From assembly GCF_005844085.1 (NCBI RefSeq), contig NZ_VCDI01000002.1, positions 124,001 to 188,000 of the forward strand: a DNA stretch of 64,000 bases. Direction: 5' to 3'. Shown here piece by piece: positions 57,188-64,000 of the stretch. Each line of letters starts with the position of its first letter. Positions within the stretch are counted from its first letter, which is position 1. Both the position numbers and the translations under genes were made by a program. The notes beneath the pieces were generated by a model. The model was not told the DNA's origin. It did not search any database and saw only the letters and a program-made list of their open reading frames with translations. This DNA comes from Lichenicoccus roseus (GTDB taxonomy: Bacteria; Pseudomonadota; Alphaproteobacteria; Acetobacterales; Acetobacteraceae).

Positions 57188-59662
57188 TCAGCCGGCTTGG
57201 CGGACCGCGTGTGGCGGCAGCACCAGCGATCCGCCGGCCGGACGGTCGGCGATCCCGATGCGCAGGACGCGTGTCACGGCATCGTAACGAACGTCCGGCA
57301 CATCGGCGCCGTCGAGCGTGACGGGACTCTTTGGCGCATCGGCGTCGTGGATCGCCAGTTCGAGATGCGACCACCAGGGCCGGAACGAGCCTTCGTGCCG
57401 ACCGAGCCGCACCGTGAAGCTGCCATCGACGGCGTGGGAGCAGCGATGCCCGGCCCGGAAATATTCGCCGTGCCGATATCCGAAGCTCACCCCGTCATCG
57501 AGATATACCGAGCCGTGGCAGTCGGGCCCTGGATAGATCGCGAGTTCCAGGGGTCCCTGCGGCGTCTCGCTCGTGCTCTGCACCAGGGGCTGGCGCGCGA
57601 TGATGCTGCCCGCGCGTACGAAGACCGGCAGCAGGTCGAGCCGCGGGGTGCGGTCGATGCCGTGCGGCATCAGTTCGGGATCGTCGCCGGCCTGCGCCGT
57701 CGTGCCGCTGCCACCGGTCAGCGTCGCCGGTTCCGGATTTACGATGCGTGCGCCGGTCCAGTAGTCGTACCAGTCTCCCAGCGGCAGGATCACCTGGTAG
57801 CGGTCGACCTCCTCCGGGTAGGGCGCCGGCGCCACCAGCAGGGCGCTGCCCCACATGAACTGGTTGCCGCCTTCGAGGTCGAGCGCGTAGCCGCCGGCCG
57901 CATCCGGAAATTCCATGAACAGCGGACGCATCATCGGCAGGCCGCTGCGCGAGGCCTCCTCCGCCAGCGTGTAGATGTACGGCAGCAGCCGGTAGCGCTC
58001 GTCGATGGCGGCGCGACGGATCGTGCCATGCGGCTCGCCATCGAAATAGGGCTCGCGATGCCGGCTGCCCTTGTCGGCATGGCCGCGCGCGATCGGGTTG
58101 AACATGCCGAGCTGCAGCCAGCGCGTCAGCAGGTCGGGCGGCGACGAGCCTGCGAAACCGCCGAGATCGCAGCCCGCGAAGGCGAAGCCGCCGAGCCCGA
58201 GGCCGAGCAGCATCGGCGTGCTCATGCGCAGATGGTTCCAGGTGCCGGAATTATCCCCGGTCCACACCACGCTGGTGCGCTGCCCGCCGGCATAGGTGGC
58301 GCGCGACATCACGTAGGGGCGCCGGTCCGGGCGCAGGGCGAGCATGCCGTCATGGGTCGCGCGTGCGTTCTGCATGCCGAACACGTTGTGGATCTCGCGA
58401 TGGCTGGCGTTGCGTGTCGCAAAGCCCGGCTCCTCGATGCGGTGGACGTTGTCGAGCGGCATGGTGCGCGTCGGCGTGCCGAACACCGACGGCTCGTTCA
58501 TGTCGTTCCAGATGCCGGCGACATGATCCACCAGCACCTCGTGGCGCAGCAGCGTGCCCCACCAGTCGCGGGTGGCCTTGCGGGTGAAGTCCGGAAAGGC
58601 GCAGTCGCCGGGCCAGACCTTGCCGATGTAGATGCCGCCGTTCGCGTCGTGCACGAAATGATTGCCGGCGACACCGGTCTCCCACGGCGCGTAGCCTGCC
58701 AGCCGCTCGACATGCAGGTCGGTGATGACGATGGCGCGGAACCCGAGGCGGCCGAGTTCCTCGACCAGGCCGGGGAAGTCCGGATACGCCGTCTCGTTCA
58801 CCACGAAGGCGCGGTGGTTCTGCAGCACGTCGATATCGAACCAGATCACGTCGCACGGCATGCGCTCGGCGCGCATGCGATGCGCCACCGCAAGCGCTTC
58901 CGCCTGCGACATGTAGCTGAACCGGCTCTGCTGGTAGCCGAACGACCACAGCGGCGGCAGCGGCGGCGGTCCGGTCAGCCAGGCATAGGCGCGCTGCACG
59001 TCCTTGGGCGTCGGGCCGGCCATGATGTAGTAGTCGATCGCACCGCCATCCGCGCCGAACGATAGCTGCTCGGGGTGGCGGACGCCGAACTCGAAGCGGG
59101 TACGGAAGGTGTTGTCCAGGAACAGGCCATATGCATGGCCCCGTTCGAACCCGATGAAGAACGGGATGTCCTTGTAGAGGGGCTCGGTGCTCTCCTGGTA
59201 GCGGTAGGCGTCGGTGTTCCACATGACGAAGCTGCGGCCGCGCCGGTCGAGCGCGCCGGCCTTCTCGCCGAGCCCGAAGATGTGCATCCCCTCCGGCAGC
59301 GCCTTGGTCAGGGTGAAGGCGCCATCGTTCTCCGAGAACGGCGCGTCGGCAGCGTCCTCGACGATGGGCCGTCCCTGCAGGTCGGTGACCCTGAGCGTGC
59401 CGGTGAAGGCATCGATCCGCACCCGCACGGCTTTCGTGGAGAAGCCGCCCGGCTCCGGCGTGACGGGCACGGAGTGCAGGCGCGCCTCCGGCAGCACCGC
59501 CCAGGACGCGTCCTCCGGCAATGCCCGGCTGCGTCCGATCCGCACCCGCAGCACATCGTCGCGGAGCGCCACGACACGCATGACGAACCGCCCGCGCCGC
59601 CATTCGGCCCCTCCGGGGACGGGGGCTACCACCGGCCCCGGATCCCGGGACGCGTCACTCAC
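57188..59662 (-). CDS. Glycoside hydrolase family 31 alpha-glucosidase
   Basis: The 824-residue protein has the GH31 plan: an N-terminal beta domain, then GMHIFGLGEKAGALDRRGRS, the TIM barrel with PPLPPLWSFGYQQSRFSYMS and MPCDVIWFDIDVLQNHRAFV, the nucleophile block HVAGIWNDMNEPSVFGTPTR, the acid/base region TSVVWTGDNSGTWNHLRMST, and GMFNPIARGHADKGSRHREP. C-terminal beta domains complete it. No signal peptide, so it probably hydrolyses malto-oligosaccharides or similar alpha-glucosides in the cytoplasm. GTG at 59662 overlaps the nudC 3' end by eight bases; no strong ribosome site is seen, so coupling to nudC is likely. Confidence 0.93.
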   Translation of the reverse strand: MSDASRDPGPVVAPVPGGAEWRRGRFVMRVVALRDDVLRVRIGRSRALPEDASWAVLPEARLHSVPVTPEPGGFSTKAVRVRIDAFTGTLRVTDLQGRPIVEDAADAPFSENDGAFTLTKALPEGMHIFGLGEKAGALDRRGRSFVMWNTDAYRYQESTEPLYKDIPFFIGFERGHAYGLFLDNTFRTRFEFGVRHPEQLSFGADGGAIDYYIMAGPTPKDVQRAYAWLTGPPPLPPLWSFGYQQSRFSYMSQAEALAVAHRMRAERMPCDVIWFDIDVLQNHRAFVVNETAYPDFPGLVEELGRLGFRAIVITDLHVERLAGYAPWETGVAGNHFVHDANGGIYIGKVWPGDCAFPDFTRKATRDWWGTLLRHEVLVDHVAGIWNDMNEPSVFGTPTRTMPLDNVHRIEEPGFATRNASHREIHNVFGMQNARATHDGMLALRPDRRPYVMSRATYAGGQRTSVVWTGDNSGTWNHLRMSTPMLLGLGLGGFAFAGCDLGGFAGSSPPDLLTRWLQLGMFNPIARGHADKGSRHREPYFDGEPHGTIRRAAIDERYRLLPYIYTLAEEASRSGLPMMRPLFMEFPDAAGGYALDLEGGNQFMWGSALLVAPAPYPEEVDRYQVILPLGDWYDYWTGARIVNPEPATLTGGSGTTAQAGDDPELMPHGIDRTPRLDLLPVFVRAGSIIARQPLVQSTSETPQGPLELAIYPGPDCHGSVYLDDGVSFGYRHGEYFRAGHRCSHAVDGSFTVRLGRHEGSFRPWWSHLELAIHDADAPKSPVTLDGADVPDVRYDAVTRVLRIGIADRPAGGSLVLPPHAVRQAG

Positions 59663-60575
59663 CGCGAGACACCCGGTCCAGCCACGCGGCGACCAGGCTA
59701 TGCGCGATCGCGGTGGCGCCGGGCAGTTCGATATCCAGCCGCTCGGGGTGCCTGACCTCGTCCGGGGTGAGCCAATGCGCCTCGACGATCTCGTTCTCGT
59801 CCAGGGCAAGCTCGGTCCCCTCGGCCTCTGCCAGGAAGCCCAGCATCAGCGAGTTCGGGTACGGCCAGGGCTGGCTCGAATGATACTCGATGCCGCGCAG
59901 GCGAACGCCGGTCTCCTCGAACACCTCGCGCGCCACCGCCTCCTCGGCGCTCTCGCCGGGCTCGATGAAGCCGGCCAGCGCCGAGAACAGCCGCCGCCCG
60001 GGGAAACGAGCGCCGCGGGCGAGCAGGGCGCGGCCCTGGTGGTGCACCAGCATGATCACCACTGGATCGGTGCGCGGGAAATGCTGCAGGCTGCATTGCG
60101 GGCAGGCGAGGCGGTAGCCGCCCTGCTCGGGGACCGTCGCATGCCCGCAATGGCCGCAGAACAGGTGGTTGCGCCGCCAGTGCAGCAGGCCACGCGCCTG
60201 CGCCAGGATGGCCGCCTCCTCGGCGGGCAGCGACGGCGCCAGCGGTCGCAGCGGCTCGAACCGGCCCAGTTTCGCCGGCACCATGTCGCCCGGCTGCTCA
60301 AGGCCGCCGAAATCGACCGCGAATACCGCGCCGGCTTCCTGCAGGCCGAGCAGCACCCAGGGCAGCCGGTCCAGCGCCTCGATGCTCTGCCCGAGCGCCT
60401 CGCGCGTCGGCATGCCGACGCGCAGGACATCGTCCCCGCCGACCAGGTGCTGGTCACGCCAGACCGGCAGGAAGCGGCTGGCCGGATCGTGCAGCAGCGC
60501 GTTGATGTAGGGCTCGTCGTCGCGCCGCAGGGCGAGCCGGTCCAGCGGGTTGCCGGTGTAGAAGTTGGCGTGCAT
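59655..60575 (-). CDS. nudC: NAD+ diphosphatase NudC (Nudix hydrolase)
   Basis: The 306-residue protein has an N-terminal NudC domain (NFYTGNPLDRLALRRDDEPY), a zinc ribbon (NHLFCGHCGHATVPEQGG and ACPQCSLQHFPRTDPVV), and a Nudix box of the form GX5EX7REXXEEXG, seen as GESAEEAVAREVFEETG, followed by the NudC-specific SQPWPYPNSLM. NudC hydrolyses NAD(H) and removes NAD caps from RNA. ATG at 60575 is preferred to a longer frame because conserved sequence starts there and GAGG precedes it. It is transcribed away from the SRP RNA gene and overlaps the GH31 gene. Confidence 0.95.
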   Translation of the reverse strand: MHANFYTGNPLDRLALRRDDEPYINALLHDPASRFLPVWRDQHLVGGDDVLRVGMPTREALGQSIEALDRLPWVLLGLQEAGAVFAVDFGGLEQPGDMVPAKLGRFEPLRPLAPSLPAEEAAILAQARGLLHWRRNHLFCGHCGHATVPEQGGYRLACPQCSLQHFPRTDPVVIMLVHHQGRALLARGARFPGRRLFSALAGFIEPGESAEEAVAREVFEETGVRLRGIEYHSSQPWPYPNSLMLGFLAEAEGTELALDENEIVEAHWLTPDEVRHPERLDIELPGATAIAHSLVAAWLDRVSRGE

Positions 60576-60656
60576 GCGGCCTCGCAATCTGGTCGGGATC
60601 AATTCCGGTCGGGAGCCACTTGTGACCGAACCCCCATCACATGTTAAGATGCACCC

Positions 60657-60752
60657 GGGAGGTCGGCGGCGGACGAGCGCCTTGCCAACCCGGTCAGGTC
60701 CGGAAGGAAGCAGCCGCAGCGAGTTTCCGCACGGGTCGTTGTTCGGCCTCCC
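60657..60752 (+). ncRNA. ffs: Small SRP RNA (4.5S-type)
   Basis: The invariant SRP RNA core, GGTCAGGTCCGGAAGGAAGC followed by AGCC, is at 60692-60715, in the hairpin that binds Ffh. The ends pair as GGGAGG (60657-60662) and CCTCCC (60747-60752), giving a stem-loop of about 96 bases, the short form used in alphaproteobacteria. With Ffh it targets membrane proteins to SecYEG. ffs directly upstream of dnaX is a common order in this class. Confidence 0.95.
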
Positions 60753-60829
60753 ACCTTGCCCGGACCCGGCCTGAGAAGGATCCGGGACGCGGCAGTCCAA
60801 CGCACAGGATCCGGATCAGGTCGCTCTTG

Positions 60830-62794
60830 GTGTCAGATCCCGACCTGCACAAATCCGATACCCTGCCCGATCCGGAGCCCGCCGGTGCTGGATTGTTCGG
60901 CGACCCCGAGCCCCCGGTCGCCGTCGCACCGGCTCCGTATCGCGTGCTGGCGCGTGCCTATCGCCCGGTCAAGTTCGATGAGCTGATCGGCCAGGACGCG
61001 ATGGTGCGGATCCTGCGCCGCGCGTTCGAGCTCGGGCGGGTGGCACACGGCTTCATGCTCACCGGCGTGCGCGGCACCGGCAAGACCACCACCGCCCGCA
61101 TCATCGCGCGCGCCCTGAACTGCATCGGACCGGACGGCAACGGCGGTCCGACCGCCGACCCGTGCGGGGTGTGCGCCAACTGCGTCGCCATCCTCGCCGA
61201 CCGGCACCCCGACGTGCTGGAGATGGATGCCGCCTCCCATACCGGCGTCGACGACATACGCGAGATCATCGAGGTGACCCGTTACCGGCCGATCCAGGCG
61301 CGGATGAAGGTGTTCATCATCGACGAGGTCCACATGCTCTCGCGCAACGCGTTCAACGCGCTGCTCAAGACGCTGGAGGAACCGCCGGCGCAGGTGACAT
61401 TCATCTTCGCCACCACCGAGCTGCGCCGGGTGCCGGTGACGGTGCTGTCGCGCTGCCAGCGCTACGACCTGCGCCGGGTGTCGCAGAGCGAACTGGCGAC
61501 CCACTTCGGCCGCATCGCCGGGCGCGAGGGTGCGAGCATCGACACCGACGCGCTGGCGATCATCGCACGCGCCGCCGATGGTTCGGTGCGCGACGGGCTG
61601 TCCCTGCTCGACCAGGCGATCTCGCTCGGGGAAGGCGGCGGGGGTGCCGGGGCAGGCGGGGACGGCCCGTCCATGATCGACGGCGCGATGGTCGCCGACA
61701 TGCTCGGCCAGGCCGATCGCGGGCTGGTTTTCGACCTGCTCGAGGCGGTGATGGCGGGCCACACCGCAACGGCGCTGAGCCTTAGCGAGACCGCCTACCA
61801 GCGTGGCGCCGATCCGGGCCTGGTGCTGTCCGACCTGCTGGAGCTGCTGCACACGCTGTCCCGCCTGAAGGCGCTGCCGGCGCTGCGCGAGAGCCGCGAG
61901 CTGCCTGAGGTGGAGCGGGTGCGCGGCGTGGCGCTGGCCGACCGGCTCGGCATGGCGGTGCTCGGGCGCGCCTGGCAGATGCTGCTCAAAGGCGTGGCCG
62001 AGATCGAGCAGGCGCCCAATCGCCAGGACGCGGCGGACATGGTGCTGATCCGGCTGTGCCACGTGCACGACATGCCGACCCCTGGCGAACTGGTGCGTCG
62101 GCTGAACGAGGCAGGTCCAGCAGCTTCGCCCGTCGTGCCCGATCCCGTGCGTCCGCCACCGGCCGCCGAGCCGGGCGGTGGCGTGCTCAGGTTGCCGGGT
62201 GGTCCCTCGGCCGGCGCGATGTCGGCGCACGCGTTGAGCCAGCCTGTCCCCGCGCCGGCCGCGGACCTTCCACCCACCCCGGACCCGGACCCCGCACCGT
62301 CGCTCAGGAGCTGGCGCGAGGTGGTGGCCTACGTCGCCACCCGGCGCGAGCCGAGCCTGCACGGCCATCTGCGGCATTGCGTGCATCTGGTGCGCTTTGC
62401 CGCCCCGGTGATCGAGATCCGCTGCGAGCCTGAAGCGCCGCGCGACCTCACCCAGCGGCTTGGCGCTATCCTGCTGCAGGGCACCGGAACACGCTGGACC
62501 ATCGCGATCTCTCGCGAGCGTGGCGAGCCGACCCTGGCGGAGCAGTCTGGCGAGGTCGAGGCGAAGGGCCGCACCGCCGCCGAGTCGCATCCGCTGGTGC
62601 AGGCGATCCTCGATGCCTTCCCGGGCGCACGCATCGGGGCGTTGCGCGACACCAGGCTGGACGAGTACGGCCTGCTGCCCGAGACGCCCGCCCTGCTGGA
62701 TGATGCGCAGGCCGATTTCACCCCGCTCGGCGCGGAACCTCCCGGACCGGGCGAGTTCACCTTCGAGCCAGACGACATACCGGAGAACGACTGA
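60830..62794 (+). CDS. dnaX: DNA polymerase III subunits gamma/tau
   Basis: The 654-residue protein has the clamp-loader ATPase: [20 protein letters not shown], Walker [21 protein letters not shown], the zinc cysteines [10 protein letters not shown]...[12 protein letters not shown], Walker [21 protein letters not shown], and sensor [20 protein letters not shown]. After about residue 380 a Pro-rich linker leads to the tau-specific part ([20 protein letters not shown]). gamma/tau builds the clamp loader in replication. GTG at 60830 (with a TTG just before it) is chosen since conserved sequence begins soon after and AGG precedes it. ybaB starts one base overlapping its stop (TGATG). Confidence 0.95.
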   Translation: MSDPDLHKSDTLPDPEPAGAGLFGDPEPPVAVAPAPYRVLARAYRPVKFDELIGQDAMVRILRRAFELGRVAHGFMLTGVRGTGKTTTARIIARALNCIGPDGNGGPTADPCGVCANCVAILADRHPDVLEMDAASHTGVDDIREIIEVTRYRPIQARMKVFIIDEVHMLSRNAFNALLKTLEEPPAQVTFIFATTELRRVPVTVLSRCQRYDLRRVSQSELATHFGRIAGREGASIDTDALAIIARAADGSVRDGLSLLDQAISLGEGGGGAGAGGDGPSMIDGAMVADMLGQADRGLVFDLLEAVMAGHTATALSLSETAYQRGADPGLVLSDLLELLHTLSRLKALPALRESRELPEVERVRGVALADRLGMAVLGRAWQMLLKGVAEIEQAPNRQDAADMVLIRLCHVHDMPTPGELVRRLNEAGPAASPVVPDPVRPPPAAEPGGGVLRLPGGPSAGAMSAHALSQPVPAPAADLPPTPDPDPAPSLRSWREVVAYVATRREPSLHGHLRHCVHLVRFAAPVIEIRCEPEAPRDLTQRLGAILLQGTGTRWTIAISRERGEPTLAEQSGEVEAKGRTAAESHPLVQAILDAFPGARIGALRDTRLDEYGLLPETPALLDDAQADFTPLGAEPPGPGEFTFEPDDIPEND

Positions 62795-63117
62795 TGAAGA
62801 ACCTTGCCGGGCTGATGAAGCAGGCCTCGCAGATGCAGGCCAAGATGGAGGAGATGCAGGGCAAGCTCGAGACCCTGGAGGTCCAGGGCAGCGCCGGCGC
62901 CGGGCTGGTGACCATCACGCTCTCCGGCAAGGGCGACCTGCGTCGCATCAGCCTCGACCCCAAGCTCGCCGATCCCGCCGAGATGGAGATGCTGCAGGAC
63001 CTGATCGTCGCGGCGCATGCCGAGGCGAAGCGTCATCTCGAGGAGCGCACCGCCGACGAGATGCAGAAGGTCACCGGCGGGCTGAACCTGCCGCCCGGCA
63101 TGAAGCTGCCGTTCTGA
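62794..63117 (+). CDS. YbaB/EbfC family nucleoid-associated protein
   Basis: The 107-residue protein matches YbaB/Ebf[21 protein letters not shown], a Met/Gln/Lys-rich helix; [20 protein letters not shown] followed by [18 protein letters not shown]; and [20 protein letters not shown]. These proteins form dimers shaped like tweezers that bind DNA without strong specificity. The dnaX-ybaB-recR arrangement is conserved over most bacteria; the ATG overlaps the dnaX stop. recR follows 32 bases later. Confidence 0.95.
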   Translation: MKNLAGLMKQASQMQAKMEEMQGKLETLEVQGSAGAGLVTITLSGKGDLRRISLDPKLADPAEMEMLQDLIVAAHAEAKRHLEERTADEMQKVTGGLNLPPGMKLPF

Positions 63118-63149
63118 GGCGGACCGGTTCCGGCTGACGCAGGCGCCAC

Positions 63150-63743
63150 ATGGGCGGTCCGGAGATCGAGCGCCTGATCGAGCTGCTCGGCAAGCTGCCG
63201 GGGCTGGGTCCGCGTTCGGCGCGTCGCGCGGCGCTGGGGTTGCTGCGCCAGCCGCAGGCGCGCCTGCTGCCACTGGCCAATGCGATGGAGCAGGCGGCCC
63301 GCACGGTGCGCACCTGCGCCCGTTGCGGCAACCTGGACAGCCGCGATCCGTGCACGGTCTGCAGCGATCCGAACCGCGACCAGGGGCTGATCTGCGTGGT
63401 CGAGGGCGTCGGCGACCTCTGGGCGCTGGAGCGCGCCGGCGTGCATCGCGGCCTGTATCACGTGCTCGGCGGCACGCTGTCGCCGCTGGGCGGCATCGGG
63501 CCGGAGGACCTCAACCTGTCGCCGCTGCTGGCGCGGCTGGAAGCGGGTGGCGTGCGCGAGGTGATCCTCGCGCTCGGCGCCACCGTCGAGGGGGCGACCA
63601 CCCAGCACTGGCTCAGCGAGCGGCTGGCGCCATCGGGCGCCACCATCAGCCGGGTCGGGCAGGGGGTGCCGATGGGCGGCGCGCTCGACGTGCTCGATGA
63701 TGGCACCCTGGCGGCGGCCCTGATGGCGCGCCGCGCGTCATGA
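63150..63743 (+). CDS. recR: Recombination mediator RecR
   Basis: The 197-residue protein has the RecR plan: a helix-hairpin-helix (LIELLGKLPGLGPRSARRAA), a zinc finger (CARCGNLDSRDPCTVC), and a Toprim domain (GLICVVEGVGDLWALERAGV, GLYHVLGGTLSPLGGIGPED, then VILALGATVEGATTQHWL and SRVGQGVPMGGALDVLDDG). RecR works with RecF and RecO to load RecA on gapped DNA. Its TGA overlaps the start of the next gene (ATGA), so the SDR gene is cotranscribed. Confidence 0.96.
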   Translation: MGGPEIERLIELLGKLPGLGPRSARRAALGLLRQPQARLLPLANAMEQAARTVRTCARCGNLDSRDPCTVCSDPNRDQGLICVVEGVGDLWALERAGVHRGLYHVLGGTLSPLGGIGPEDLNLSPLLARLEAGGVREVILALGATVEGATTQHWLSERLAPSGATISRVGQGVPMGGALDVLDDGTLAAALMARRAS

Positions 63744-64000
63744 TCCTGCGGATCCCGACCTCGATCCCGCGCGCCGCCCTGGTCACCGGCGGCGGCGCCC
63801 GGCTCGGGCGGGCGATCGCGCTGGCCCTGGCGGAGGCAGGCGTCGCGGTGGCGCTGCACTGCCGTTCGCACCGCGACGATGCCGAGCGCACTGCCGGCGA
63901 GATCCGCGCCCACGGGGTCGAGGCCTGCGTGCTGGCCGCCGATCTCGCGGATGAGGACGCGGTGGCGGCGTTGTGCCCGGCCGCCGCCGCCGCCCTCGGA
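63740..64000 (+). CDS. Short-chain dehydrogenase/reductase, N-terminal part
   Basis: Only the first 87 codons are in the window. The N-terminus has the SDR cofactor motif ALVTGGGARLGRAIALALAE, then VAVALHCRSHRDDAERTAGE and ACVLAADLADEDAVAALC. The GGGARLG variant with HCRS (Arg after the second strand) suggests NADPH use and resembles dihydromonapterin/pteridine reductase-type SDRs (FolM, PTR1), though this is not settled. ATG at 63740 overlaps the recR stop. The catalytic Tyr-Lys lies beyond the edge. Confidence 0.85.
   Translation, partial: MILRIPTSIPRAALVTGGGARLGRAIALALAEAGVAVALHCRSHRDDAERTAGEIRAHGVEACVLAADLADEDAVAALCPAAAAALG

Noticed and set aside
57175-57200. GCCGGC-TCA-GCCGGC hairpin between panE-like and GH31 genes
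   Set aside because: The stem is only six bases, has no T run and overlaps the GH31 stop codon; too common in GC-rich DNA to call a terminator.
1-64000. CRISPR arrays, insertion sequences, phage genes or integrase/attachment sites
   Set aside because: No regularly spaced repeats, transposase, integrase or phage structural genes were seen on either strand; the tRNA-Gln gene has no nearby partial copy suggestive of an attachment site.

Overview
The window is very GC-rich, densely coded bacterial DNA with strong G/C preference at third codon positions. Several features point to an alphaproteobacterium, most likely of the Acetobacteraceae/Rhodospirillales: a short SRP RNA directly upstream of dnaX-ybaB-recR, a UrcA-family protein, a PQQ-type sorbosone/glucose dehydrogenase-like protein, small entericidin-type lipoproteins and a TonB receptor. 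The taxonomic call is inference from gene content; there is no rRNA in the window. No insertion sequence, phage or CRISPR array was seen, so this reads as chromosome with metabolic islands.

Layout. 1-4240 holds small secreted proteins and lipoproteins, an ABM monooxygenase, a fatty-acid desaturase, a PhnD-like binding protein and a DUF2256 protein. 4218-12015 (minus) holds a TonB receptor and then a complete AaeAB/FUSC-type efflux operon (MarR regulator, FUSC pump, DUF1656, HlyD, NodT). 12152-17852 holds a universal stress protein, a broken small membrane gene, ArfB, a fused 5-oxoprolinase/hydantoinase and the fluoride channel CrcB. 17859-25675 holds a calpain-like protease, ethanolamine ammonia-lyase (eutBC), a small membrane protein, a GH13 amylase-like protein and a beta-propeller protein. 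25684-30154 holds a divergent Wzz/CpsD-like pair, a DUF2158 protein coupled to a Ca2+/H+ exchanger-like protein, and a DJ-1/PfpI protein.

30151-37284 is a purine catabolism island with two divergent arms: 8-oxoguanine deaminase, guanine deaminase and an NCS2 permease fused to an OHCU-decarboxylase-like domain on the minus strand; uricase and a bifunctional OHCU decarboxylase/HIU hydrolase on the plus strand. Together they would take guanine or 8-oxoguanine through urate to allantoin; xanthine dehydrogenase is not in the window. The permease-fused OHCU domain appears to have lost its catalytic histidine and is the most unusual gene here.

37297-48128 holds a GGDEF-EAL protein, tRNA-Gln(CTG), rlmE, a GH63-like glucosidase, a divergent NRAMP-family transporter, a decayed tandem duplication (NRAMP 3' end plus maiA 5' end), maiA, a UrcA protein, an orphan LytTR regulator and an IclR regulator. 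48271-57171 is a C2-acid cluster: PQQ-dependent dehydrogenase-like protein, cytochrome c, glycolate oxidase glcDEF, malate synthase G and a PanE-like reductase, facing the IclR regulator. The window ends with a GH31 glucosidase and nudC on the minus strand, then ffs (SRP RNA), dnaX, ybaB, recR and the start of an SDR gene.
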